A stretch of DNA of 64,000 bases from Symsagittifera roscoffensis (lineage: Eukaryota; Xenacoelomorpha; Acoela; Convolutidae): assembly GCF_963678635.1 (NCBI RefSeq), contig NC_087068.1:19395789-19459788 (forward strand). Direction: 5' to 3'. Both the position numbers and the translations under genes were made by a program. Below are positions 46,706-57,385 of this stretch, in pieces. Every line of letters starts with the position of its first letter. Position 1 is the first letter of the stretch. Below the pieces are notes generated by a model. It worked only from the letters and a program-made list of their open reading frames with translations. It searched no databases and had not been told where the DNA came from.

Positions 46706-47535
46706 CAGCATTTCTCCGTGAAGTGCAGGATTTTCCTCTTTCCCCTTTCTCTTGAGGACAAAAGGTCCTACTCTTGAACTTTTCGCAGAGGTTGAACTTT
46801 AAAGAAGCTGGATTGAAAATTTATAAACATCGACTGAATAATTCAAGTTAGGTTAATTATTTGGTTGATTGAAAATAATTTTAAGGCTCCGTTAAGGCTG
46901 CTTACTTTTCTGATTTCCCCAGAATAAAATTAAAACACACCCGTATACAAAGTTTTCTCACATTTTCATTGGTCGGAACAACTAGAATTCATTAATCAAA
47001 AGCATCGACAATAATGCTCCGGATTTTCATGTTTTTGGGACTGAAACACAAAAGTGAACATCGTTTTTGATCCTATCTCGGGAGTAAACTTTTTGTGAGG
47101 AGAGTTAAATTTTTCGTGAAAAAATTTTCAAAATGCTCTCTTGACTCAGTAAGAGAACTTTTCAGCCAATTTCAACCTGCGAGCAAGCTTTAAGAAATAC
47201 GCCAGAAGGGTTTTTTTTGGCACTTTTTACGCAACGCACCCATAAATTTCGATTTCTGTAGCGCTAGGGATGTGCCCTAGGTTAAACTTTAGGGTTGAAA
47301 ATTAGATTGCTTTTAGGGCTGAAAAAAGGAATGAAAAGTACTGTTTTAGCTGATGGACACAACTGCCTTTCTCCGTGAAGGGCTGAACTTCCTCTTAGTA
47401 CTTTCCCTTGTGGATAAAACGGTCTTGAACTTTTTGCAGAGGTTGAACTTTTGAATACTGGATTAAAAATTTTTAATCAATGATTCTAGTTAGTTTAATC
47501 ATTTGGCTGATTAAAAAATATTTACGCTCCGTTTT
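46706..47535. repeat. repeat R3 framed by two copies of a ~180 bp unit
   Basis: The block 46706-46895 (TTTCTCCGTGAAG..., then GCAGAGGTTGAACTTT, then GGCTCCGTT) recurs diverged at 47359-47535. Between them, 46971-47351 matches 50579-50959 (GGTCGGAACAACTAGAATT to TGTTTTAGCTG). It may be one transposon with internal duplication. No gene. Confidence 0.7.
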
Positions 47536-47865
47536 GAGTTAATCCGTAAAATTTCAATTAAATATTTGAATAGCTTGTTGAGGTGAGGACCAACTCAAGC
47601 AGCAAGCAAATTTTATTGATAATGACAAAAAAACTTAAATTTATTCATTTTAACATGTTTTGGAGATCATAATACTATAAAACGTTTTTGCAAAAAGTTG
47701 GAAGCTATTGAAATCAATTTTAATTGCTTAAATTTTCATTTTTGAAAAGTTTGTCACACTATACTCACATCGCAAATCAAATTGAGCTGTTCCAATGTTT
47801 AGTTTGCTTGAAATATTTGTATTAGGTTCGCTTAATTTTCTGATTACCCGCATCCAGTTTCAAGC

Positions 47866-48860
47866 GTTAATAATCGATTATACTTTACGATTTTATTACC
47901 AGTCTCACTAAAATTGAGAAACAATCCATTTTTGATCAATTAATAATTGATTATAATCTTTTTTTTTTCAAATCAAATTACAATTAATTATAATCCATTA
48001 TAATCGATCATAATCGATTATTTATTCGTCCATTTTTCGATACAATTATAATCGATTATAATTGATTATATTCCATTATTTTTATTCAAATTTCTACTTC
48101 GTTAGTTTTGCACAAAAATCCATTATAATCGATTATTTATTCGTCCATTTTTCGATACAATTATAATCGATTATAATTGATTATATTCCATTATTTTTAT
48201 TCAAATTTCTACTTCGTTAGTTTTGCACAAAAATCCAAAAATCCAAAAATCCTTTTTGTTTGTCCATTTTTGTGTTCGAAGTTGCATCTAAATTGCTTAC
48301 TTTTTATGCTTTTTGTGGACGTTGGTTCCTATGAAAAATGAGAAAAAATTAGAGTTAGACCCATTAGACTCATAAGAGTTGTTTTGTGATGCAAATTTTA
48401 AGCTTTTCTAAACACCAAAACATCAGCAAATTGAATTCATTTCATGATTGATTCGGAAAATTTTTTTTTCATCTACCGCGAGAACCTTTTCACTCATATG
48501 AAAGGATCTCTATGAAACTTTTGTTTCGTGGTAAAACTTTGTGTTCAGATGAACCAAAGTGTTCAAGAGATCTCTCTTTTAGAGATTTTTTTATTGACAC
48601 AAAAATAATAACCCATAAGATACAATTCGAATATAGGAAAATTCCGGCAATATAAGAGATTATAATCGATTATAATTGATTTTAAGGGTTTTTAGTAAGA
48701 ACTATAATCAGTTATAATCTATTATAAGAGATTATAATCTCCTGGAAAATATTACGATTATAATCACCTATAAATCCTTAAGGACCTAATTTTGGTACTT
48801 ATAATCGATTATAATTGTCAAAAAATCATCAAAATAATCCGTTATAATCGATTATTTACG
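47866..48860. repeat. TAATCGATTA palindrome-rich zone 2
   Basis: As at 33126-34210, the palindrome TAATCGATTA and AATGGATTATAATC-like words recur many times. Includes a 115-bp tandem pair at 48016-48245. Confidence 0.8.
48016..48245. repeat. 115-bp tandem duplication
   Basis: GATTATTTATTCGTCCATTT begins at 48016 and again at 48131; the two units look identical until the end of the second. Confidence 0.9.
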
Positions 48861-49755
48861 CCTAAACTTGGATGCGGGTACCCTGGTGTTAAGTTAGTCT
48901 GAGTAGCACAAAAATTCAGTCAGGTTCATAAAAAAAGCGTGGCTGCAAAAGCTCATTTATCACATCCCACGCGACGCCTTACAATTTTTAAAAAAATTTG
49001 TTTCTGTTTTTGTTCAAAAAATGTACTTTAGGCCAATCTTTTTTCCCTCTTCTAAGAAAAAAATTCATTTGATGGTTGAGTCTTTTGCCATAAAAACTCT
49101 GAGTCGTGTGTAACTACGGAGTATTTTTGCTGTTGTTGTTGCGACCAGAAAGTGACCGGAAGGAACTATGGCGCATATTCAGTGTTAAAAAGCTTTTGTT
49201 TTCGTTTTTTTTTATCTTATATTTACTTCTGAATTATTTTTCTTAAATCAGTGTGGTCGGAACATGCTGTATAAATTACTCAGCAACCGGCTATCTTTTC
49301 GTATGAATGAGCTTCTGGTAACTTTCTATCGCTAAAAATTTCCAGCCAATCCCAAAATTTTGGCAATATCGGTAACATTGAGCAATTTAATCAGTCAAAA
49401 ATTAGAGCACTTTAGGATATCTAGGTATTTGGACATAGTTTTTACATGTAGAAACTAGCGATTAATGACGTCCGAATGGGGAGTTTTCGTTTAATTAAAT
49501 TCTATCAGATTCTTTATCAATGTGGCATTAACTATACCAAGAAAAATTGAATTTAGCGGCCTAGTGCCTGTAGCGACACACACCTTTGAATCACATGCCT
49601 CGTGATCCTTATCTCGGTTGACCTTTAGACTTGTTTTATTTTGAGGTGTCGATTTGAACTAAAACAATTCATTTGATCGTTTTTAGACTCCGGTCAAGTT
49701 TAGCTGAAGCATTCTCAATCGCAAACAGTTCTTAATCGGATCTCAAACACTAGAC
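48861..49755. other. intergenic region
   Basis: No gene recognised. Short T-rich and A-rich stretches only. Confidence 0.35.
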
Positions 49756-49861
49756 TATCCAATTTGGTGTCATTCACATATATTAATCCAGTCAATCGCT
49801 AATATTAACCTTATCCTGCCTGCTGACTGAACAACATCTCCTGAACACGGCCTTCTTGAAG
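49756..49861 (+). promoter_or_regulatory. possible promoter and 5' UTR exon of the PHYHD1-like gene
   Basis: ATCCAATTTG near 49757 resembles a CCAAT box, and ACATATATTA near 49777 a TATA-like element. About 80 bases later ...CTTCTTGAAG is followed by a consensus donor GTAAGT (GT at 49862-49863). The next good acceptor is GTGTTTTAG ending at 50956, 25 bases before the coding ATG. The whole model is inference from signals; I cannot see the transcription start. Confidence 0.3.
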
Positions 49862-50104
49862 GTAAGTCATCCAATCTACCCAAAGCTGCAAAATGCAGCT
49901 AAACCACTTTTATACGTCAAAATTTATTTCACTCTTTTTCGAAGGTAATCTTGTCCAGTTAATCCTAAAACTACGTGAGAACACATGGTTTTTGCGAAAG
50001 ACGATGCCTCGTTTCTTGGGCGAGGTTTTATCTCAAATGGAAGATTTTAAAAGTTTTGGTCAAATTGGTAGCCAGATAAATTGAGATGAAAGCATATTGA
50101 AACA

Positions 50105-50575
50105 AGGATGCACGAAATGTTCAGACCATAGTCTTTAAAAACAAACAGACAGTTTTTCTTTCAAATCAATCGTTTTTACTGCGTGGTGTGATAAAAGGAT
50201 TTAAACTCAAAACTAGAACTTGGGCGTAATCGACAGCCATAGACAAATTGGAAAAACAAACAAAAAAATTGTATGAAATGAAAAAAAAATCACAATTTTT
50301 TAATTTTGTTTTAGCAGAAATTTTCTGAATTTATGAAGTTTTTGAGTCCCAAAAACTTTTCTCGGGTAAAACTAAAAAACGGCTTAAATTAAGCCTAATT
50401 AGGCCTGCTTGCTGGCGGCTTTACTTGCTCGAAATAAGACGAAAAATCTAAAATTTCAAACCGGTGTTTCTCGACACTGGGAAATTTTTTTTGAAATTTT
50501 TAAATTTCGAATTACGACTGGAAGGGCTTTAACATGATACATTATTCACACCAGTCACATGGTTCTTTGTGGTGC
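50105..50575. repeat. repeat R2, third copy
   Basis: Diverged relative of the two copies at 31361-32500, in the same orientation (TGATAAAAGGATTTAAACTC, ... GCTTGCTGGCGGCTTTACTTG, ... ATGATACATTATTC). Confidence 0.6.
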
Positions 50576-50578
50576 AAC

Positions 50579-50959
50579 GGTCGGAACAACTAGAATTTGT
50601 TAATGAAAAGTATCGTCAATAATGCTTCGGATTTTTATGTTTTTGGGACTTAAACACATATTTGAACCTCGTTTTTGAGCCTATCTCAGTAGCAAATTTG
50701 TTGTTAGTAGAGTTATATTTTCGTGAAAAAAAAATCAAAATGCTCTCTTGACACAGTTAGAGAACTTTTTCAAACAATTTCAACCTGTGAGCAAGGTTTG
50801 AGAAATACGCCAGAAGTGATGTTTTAGCATTGTTTACGCCACGCACCCATAAATTTCAACTTTTCTGGCGCTAGGGATGTGCCCTAAGTTAAACTTTTGG
50901 GCTGAAAAGCAGATTAGTTATAGGGCTGAAAAATTATTAAAAGTCTAGTGTTTTAGCTG
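50579..50959. repeat. repeat R3, second copy
   Basis: Matches 46971-47351 in the same orientation from GGTCGGAACAACTAGAATT to TGTTTTAGCTG. It ends 22 bases before the PHYHD1-like ATG and includes the likely splice acceptor. Confidence 0.75.
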
Positions 50960-50981
50960 TTATTGAGTGAGTTCGAACAAG

Positions 50982-53900
50982 ATGGCGTTGAGTGCTAGCC
51001 AGATTGAGCAGTTCGAGAGTGATGGGTACTTAGTGGTGGAACAGTACTACACGCCAGAGGAAGTGGACAAGTTGAAGAAGGAGATGGCATGGATACTCGA
51101 GGGATCTATGGACCAGGCTAGTAGAAAACAAGCTAAGCTCCAATCACTTCATTTCTAGTGAAAAATCTGTTCATACTACCAGGGCTGGTCGAACTAGGTA
51201 ACGCACGCCCCCTTGAGGAATAAAAAATTAGCCATTCCTCTCAGGGGTGGATTTGGGGGAGGAGGAGGAGGGGGGGGGGGGGGGTGTTCGACTTTCTCTA
51301 CCTAACTCCCATTACAAGATTTGACCCCTGTATTGGTACAATTTTTTCACCCTTTTGGTATCATTTTCTACCTACCGGCGCAGAACATTTTTTATAGTAG
51401 GGTAGTAGGGTCTTTATTGTCTTTCAAAAGAGCTCGGAAAATCCTTTCGGTCGACGTAAAAAAAGGTAATCATTTTTATTAAAAAACTTGGAAACCTAGC
51501 CAAGTAAGTTTTGAAGACACTCACTTAGAAAGTAAGTTTTGAATAAATATATGTGCTTTCGGGGATCTCGGAAAAGAAGAGTCCCGACTTGCGAAAAGAA
51601 CTTTTAAAATCAATCAAAGATTTTTAAAAAATTCCGCTTAAATCAAATTGACTCGTTTTTAAAGTTGAATATGCGATTTTGTTGTTTCAGCTGTGCAGTA
51701 TGTCTGGTGTTTTCAATGCGGAGGTTGAGGATGGAAAACAAAATTCTGACAAATACTTCTTAGAGAGTGGGGATAAAGTGCGCTTCTTCTACGAGGACGT
51801 TAAGGTCTCCAATTTTTGTTTGAGCTATTTGTTTTGTTTGCGATACTGATCATTTTGGGTTAGTCTATCAAGTAGAAAAAATTTAAGTTGGTAGCTGCTC
51901 AATAAGATATTAAGATAAGTTAGTAATAAAACCAAGAAGATATTTTCGAAAGAAAAAAGAACCAAATATGATTTGGACAAACTTTTTTTGTTAAAAACCA
52001 ACTGAAATCAATTTGTGCACTAACTAATCTTACTGCGCACAGCCGGGATGATTGACAAGACTGGCATTAAACCCGCATAGTATTTTAATTATTTTTTAGT
52101 CATGGATTATTTAGATAGTTGCCGCAAAACAACCATGATAAATTTCTTTTCTGACCCAGAACACTCAAAACTTTGTTTTGAAATTGCGATATATGTACCA
52201 TTTGTTATATTTTTGTGATTTTGCCTCTGATTGTTCCATGGTTCCTGCCCTCTGTTTCCGTATGAACGCGCGGATCAATTTGGTAAAAGAAAGTAAATCT
52301 AAAGGTAGGTGGATGAAACAGAAATTACATTTCAATTAGGAACCCCCTCCCCGCTCGTTTACTGGGAGACGACTGAGCAGAGAGAAAGCACCTCTGAACA
52401 AAGTGGGCCATGCACTCCACTGGCACAGCACTGCCTTCAAACGCGCCTCCCTGCAGCATGAGAAGACAAAGGAACTGCTCAGGTTAGAGTTTCGGGGTCT
52501 TGATAACGATTCCAGGCTCCAACCCTCCCCTCTTATGGTTCTAGTAAGTAACTTTGGGCCATATAAGCATAAACCAACGATTAGGCATGTACAAATTTTG
52601 CGTTTTTTATGAATTCCCCTTTGTGACAGGAAAATATTTAACACTATTAAAGCTCACAGTTAGCCAACCAAACAATTTTTTGAAGTAGAATTCGACGCCA
52701 TTGTAACTTAATTTCATTGGGTTAGACTATATTAGAAAAAAACATAGTGTTTAAAATATGAGCACTAGGTGCGGGCGTGACCACCATTCAAGAGTTTTTC
52801 ATGTCAATTGAGGCTTTTGAGGCTTATACTAAACTTTCCATTTAGGCCAGGCGGGGATCTAGATTTGGGCGCAGCGGGGTTTTGGGGGGGGGGGGGGGGA
52901 TGGTTTGTGGAAGGTTTTGAAATGAGCTCAAAGTCATGCCCAAAGTTATGGGGCGTGAGCTCCCTCCTCAAAGGTCGAACCTTTAGGTAAACTCGGTCGG
53001 CACAAAATGGGATGTCGTAAAATAATACCAAAAGGGCGAATCTTTCGGTGGGCAGAGGAATAATTTTTATTGGGTTCTGTTTTGGTGGAGGGGCGGGTAA
53101 TTCATTTCGCCGTGGCCGTTCCCATCGTAAGGGAGGCGAATTGATGGTTAGAGGGCTGAACTCTTGAAGGGAAGGAAAGGGAAGGAGGGAGGGAGGGAGG
53201 GAGGGAAGGAGGAGGGGAGGGGAGGGGTGATGTTCGCTCGTAAATCCACCACAAATTTGGACAAAACTAACGTTGAAAAGTCAGTATTATCTTCTTAGGG
53301 AACCACGAAACAAACGTCTCAGACCAAACTTTTGGCTAAACTTTTTGTTATTTTGTGCACTTTCTGTTTCAAAATACAAAATCCGACTTGATAGTTGTTT
53401 TGTTTCCAGGAGTCTCGGATTTGTGAGACCATGTATCTGTCAAAGCATGTACATCTTCAAAAGGGCGAAAGTGGGAGGGGCTGTTAGGCCTCATACGGAT
53501 GGCACATTCCTTATGACAACCGGAAATTTACTCGGACTCTGGACACCACTTGAAAATGCCACAATTGAAAACGGTTGTCTGTGGTTCGAACCCGGATCGC
53601 ATCGCACTAGAGAGATCACATCTTTCTTCGAAAGGACGACAGATGAGTCATCGGGTGAGACGGTGATGAAGTTACGTCACACCCAGCCCCCACCCTCCGA
53701 AGAAGAGTTGAACTTAGTCCCCGTGGAGATGAAAGCAGGGGATTTGGTGCTAATTCATAAGGTTCCCAATTTACTTTCTTTTCAATGCAGCGGAATGAAT
53801 TGATGACCCTTTGTCGAGGTCCATTTTTTTTCACCGACTTTCAAAGTCACTCCAATTCAGCGATCGAAAATTCATTCGGGACAGGTCTCATAGTCGCGGG

Positions 53901-54599
53901 CAAAGTTTCGGTCGGGATTCATAGTCTGAAAAATAATTGCGTTCTTAGTCTGAAAATTTGGCGCGTTTCAGTCTGAAAACTAGTCGTGACACGGGTTGAA
54001 AATTCTTAGCGACATTGTCTAGAAATTAAAAGCAAAAGTCTGAGTATTGGGCGAAATATGTAGTCTGAAAATTATCGCGACAAAATTTGAAAACTTTTCG
54101 GCAATAATTTGAAAGTTAGTTCAAATGTGTGTGAAAACTGAGAAAGCGAGAGAACATAGACTAATCATTATTGATAAGTAACACGGATATAATTAAGGCT
54201 TATCTATTCGATTGGTTAAGTATGTCTAGTCTAGCTACGCAGTTTCAAAGAAGGTATCAAAACTTAAAACTAATTAACGGGATTTTTGTTCCAACTTTCA
54301 ATGAAAATGACGGAATTTATGCCCGCGTGATGGCGTGATTTTTTTCAAACAAATTTTGACTTTCGTCGCTAGCCGTTTTTGAAAAGTTTTTGTTTTTTTT
54401 AATCTTTTTTGCTGTTCAGGCGGTGCTCCACAAGAGTGAGAGGAATGCTTCAGACAAACCACGTGACGCATTCACTTTCCACGTGACCGAAACATACAAC
54501 ACACAATGGTCGAAACTGAATTGGCTCCAAAACCAGGCCAGCCCTGGATCATTTTCAATGCTCTACGACGACTCAAAACTACACAAAGAAACTAAATGA
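50982..54599 (+). CDS. PHYHD1-like phytanoyl-CoA dioxygenase domain protein
   Basis: Coding exons: 50982-51157, 51699-51804, 52340-52482, 53410-53761 and 54420-54599. All introns are GT-AG with agreeing phases (2, 0, 2, 0), giving 318 aa; human PHYHD1 is about 290. Family signals are QIEQFESDGYLVVEQYY at the start, KYFLESGDKVRFFYED, NKVGHALHWH, QSMYIFKRAKVGG, and RPHTDGTFL with the Fe(II) ligands His170 and Asp172. ENGCLWFEPGSH follows, then LHKSERN (third ligand, His263) and SDKPRDAFTFH (Arg274, likely for 2-oxoglutarate). The family is a non-haem Fe(II)/2-oxoglutarate oxygenase; the natural substrate of PHYHD1 proteins is not settled. The C-terminus is short and hydrophilic. I chose ATG 50982 because upstream codons lack an ATG in frame. 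Introns 1 and 3 contain MITE fragments and intron 4 an R1 fragment. AATAAA at 54946 is a possible poly(A) signal. Confidence 0.88.
51242..51456 (+). mobile_element. hAT MITE fragment in PHYHD1 intron 1
   Basis: Starts CAGGGGTGGATTTGGGGG, has a long G run, then TTTGACCCCTG, ACCCTTTTGGTA, CGGCGCAGAA and AGAGCTCGGAAAATC, matching the 38777-39217 MITE in order. The right terminal repeat is lost. Just before it (51180-51240) a piece resembling the MITE in the other orientation may be present. Confidence 0.65.
52848..53110 (-). mobile_element. hAT MITE fragment in PHYHD1 intron 3
   Basis: Starts CAGGCGGGGATCTAGATTT, like the right terminal repeat of the 38777 MITE read backwards, and contains ATACCAAAAGGGCGAATC, matching its interior on the minus strand. 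Contains a G run near 52886. The far end is unclear near GAGGGGCGGG at 53090. Confidence 0.5.
53160..53229. repeat. polypurine (GGGA)n tract
   Basis: About 70 bases of G and A on the + strand, mainly GGGA and GGAGG units, in intron 3 of the PHYHD1-like gene, ~180 bp before exon 4. Such tracts can form triplex or G-quadruplex structures. Confidence 0.9.
54274..54389 (+). repeat. repeat R1 fragment
   Basis: Diverged match to the left end of R1 (TTTGTTCCAACTTTCAATGA, ..., TTTTTTTCAAACAAATTTTGA) in intron 4 of the PHYHD1-like gene, ending about 30 bases before exon 5. Confidence 0.55.
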
Positions 54600-54611
54600 T
54601 GCGAAAAATTG

Positions 54612-54651
54612 GGATCAACCGTACAATCACCCCGAACTGTACGGTTGATCC
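54612..54651 (+). other. perfect 14-bp stem-loop after the PHYHD1 stop codon
   Basis: GGATCAACCGTACA (54612-54625) and its exact reverse complement (54638-54651) flank a 12-base loop ATCACCCCGAAC. It begins 13 bases after the stop, so it would lie in the 3' UTR. Whether it acts in mRNA stability or is a transposon trace is unknown. Confidence 0.85.
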
Positions 54652-55169
54652 AAAACTTCCAAAATTTGTGATCGAACTATGATAAAATTGATTTTTAATT
54701 TTTTTAAACCAAATTTGAATATAGATCATGAAAAGATTTCAGGTCTTTGTAATTACTCAGCTGAAAAAATTGAAGTAGTGCTGTATCAAGATCAGAATTA
54801 AAACACATTAAATTGCAATTCAAAGATTTAAAAACGACCTGGTTTTTCATATTTTGAGATTTGCCAAAGGGGCAGTACAACAAGGGCCGAAAATGAAAAA
54901 TAACAACTGCTGAAAACTTTTTTAATACTGTTTTAACTCACCCTCAATAAACAAGTAATTTAATTCAAATTAACAGAAAAAAACCACAAAATTAGTCACT
55001 TAGAAATGCGATGCTGATTGTTAAGCAATTATAAACTCCTCAAGCGCGGCGTCATAAGTTTTATGAACAAACTGTCAAAGTTCACTCATGTATCGCCCCA
55101 AAACAAAGTAGTATTCGCGCAATATTGCCAATAATTCACAATGGGAACTGAAAATTTTCAAAGGATCTA
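54652..55169. other. A/T-rich region downstream of PHYHD1
   Basis: Contains AATAAA at 54946-54951. No gene seen. Confidence 0.4.
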
Positions 55170-56099
55170 TTGCAAGCGAACGCTAGATGGAATGAGGAGC
55201 GCAGAGACACCGCAAAAAACCTTATCAGGCGGATTATAGCCACAGCAAGACAATCCAACCCGGAACTCAGAAAGGAGATGATCTACTCCTGGGAAAGCGG
55301 TTTCATTGAGGACAAGGAGAAGAAATTGCCTTCACCGAAAAAGATGATAATCTAAATGGGCGACCTAAGAAAAAGCGTACAAGCCATGACAAAACCCCTA
55401 AAGGGGAAAATCGCTTCGGAATCCGAGTCAATAAAAAAAGTCCGGAGGATCAATCTACCCGAAAAATGATATCGCAGATGCCAAAATAAATTTTATTAAG
55501 AACCAGCACAAGGCTCGAGCAACAGCCCACCAGCCGAGCCAAGGAAAGAACTACAAAAAAATCAGCTCACAGGAGAGACTAGAAGATAGCGATTCAGAAG
55601 AGGAGCTGCAGCTGCAGTCAGAGCAAGCAGATTCATTGTTCTCCAAGGAAAGATTCCAACACAGCCAGACAAAAGTTACATATAAAAATACAGAAGCAGG
55701 AAAAGGACTCAATTTGGCGGTGAAACGGGCCAAACCAAACAAGAGTGGACCAAGCTCATCAAGCGACCCAAAGACCCAAGAAGAGGTTGTTGTGAGGAAT
55801 TCCGAGAAAAAGAAGACTGTCCAACAAAGCAGAAGAGAAAAAGCTGCAACGGCAGCCAACGAACCAGTATCAGAGGAGGCGGAAAACGAAAAAGAAAAGA
55901 CGTCACAATCAAGCTCACCTCCCGGAAACAGCGAAAAGGGAGAAAACTGAAGAAAGTGGATTTGTCTACTAAACCATAGGACACACTAGACACCTTCCGA
56001 AATCTTGACTTAGCGCCAGCCGAATGGGAAAACTTGGCCAACCAAATCCTTAAAAGAGGGTTCCAGAAAGTGGCGGACGAAATTCGAGGGAAGAATTAA
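55170..56099 (+). pseudogene. charged, lysine/glutamate-rich gene remnant
   Basis: A 61-codon frame (55170-55355) reads ARWNEERRDTAKNLIRRIIA, then a 104-codon frame (55636-55950) is rich in K, E, S and N (EEAENEKEKTSQSSSPPG). Between them the frames are broken. Base composition is G+C-richer than the flanks and purine-biased. It could be a decayed ORF1/gag-like protein of a retrotransposon or a low-complexity host gene; I do not recognise it. Minus-strand frames here are shadows. Confidence 0.3.
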
Positions 56100-57141
56100 C
56101 CCACAGGAGAGAATTGTGAGCGATGCGACCCCCCAATAGGCGCATCTGACGTTTCAAGCATGGAGGACACAGGTGTCAGGACAAGCTCCCGACAAACAAA
56201 GAGCAAGGAACGTCAACTTTTCTTTGATTCAGTAGAACACTCGATACGGGAGAGATCGGAAGAGTAATTCTCAGGTGGTACACTCTTAAAGGCGGCATTA
56301 CAGGAATATCGGAGGCGACTGACACATTTGAAGACAAGAAATGACCGACCAATCGAAATGCGACTGGGACTACTAGAAAGACATCTCTTACGACGGAAAA
56401 CCTGGATACGCGAACGCGACACAAGATGAGGTAGCAGACTGGAACTCCAGTTGGAGAAATGAAACAAATGAAGATTAATTGAGAAAGACGAATATGACAA
56501 GCAGAAGTTGCAATTGAAAATTAAACTGTTAAAACTGAGTATCAACCTCTTTTTGTTATTACTAAATTATTTACATAAAACTAAAGTTTTTTCTGAACCG
56601 AGGGGGTATGTGGTACTGCTATTGCACTAGCAGTAACGTAACCTTGAGTGATATATAATTTTTTTGTCCTATTATTTTGTCCAAGGTCACTGAAGTTCAA
56701 AACTTTGGTATACAGCTGAATCAGTGAGACCAAAAAACATATTACGTTGATCTCAGCGGAACTTCGAGAAAAGCTATTAACAAAAATAGATCAATTTAAA
56801 TGTTTGGAATTATAATTTATTTTTATTAAGTTAGTCACATAGGATATCACAAGTATATAAACCTAAAAAAGCAGCCAATCTTTAAATATTTTCAAATGCT
56901 TGGGCCAATAGACTCCTAGCGTACAACTTCAAAGTTTTTGCTGGTTCTTTTTCAAAAGTTTCAACCACAGGCATGACAAAATCAAATTGATACGTTTTAG
57001 CTTTTAAGCAAAACATTTTTCTTAATCATTTGAATTATTTTGCAGCAGCTACCGCCCTTACTAAAATAGTGGGAATTTGATATCCAAAACAGTGCAAGAC
57101 GCTTTCTGTTATTAAACCCATTGTACTGCACCTATTCTAGG
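56100..57141. other. region without recognised gene
   Basis: The G+C-richer, purine-biased composition continues to about 56500, then returns to A/T-rich. Minus-strand frames at 56176-56545 are opposite this purine-rich strand and probably chance. Confidence 0.35.
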
Positions 57142-57385
57142 CACGGGCGGATCAAGATTTCCAATTAGTTTTTGTCTACTTTTTATGATTCCCAAATCAC
57201 TATAAAGACTGTGTTGACCAAATTTTTTGCGCCGAAGGCAAAACTTTGTAGAAAAAATAACGTTTTCAGGCACTTTTCGGAAAGTTTTGACCAAAGCATT
57301 GCGATGTTTTGGCACACGCTACCCCTCAAAATTAGCATATATGGCGCCAAAGGCGCCTTTAGAAAACTTAAGGGTTGATCATTTG
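57142..57385 (-). mobile_element. hAT MITE, degenerate minus-strand copy
   Basis: Starts CACGGGCGGATCAAGATTT, like the right terminal repeat of the 38777 MITE, and ends in a match to the interior (GGCGCCAAAGGCGCCTTTAG, then CTTAAGGGTTGATC on the + strand). The left terminal repeat is missing. Confidence 0.7.

Noticed and set aside
53586-53600. tRNA B-box-like GGTTCGAACCC
   Set aside because: It encodes WFEPGS in PHYHD1 exon 4, and there is no cloverleaf around it.
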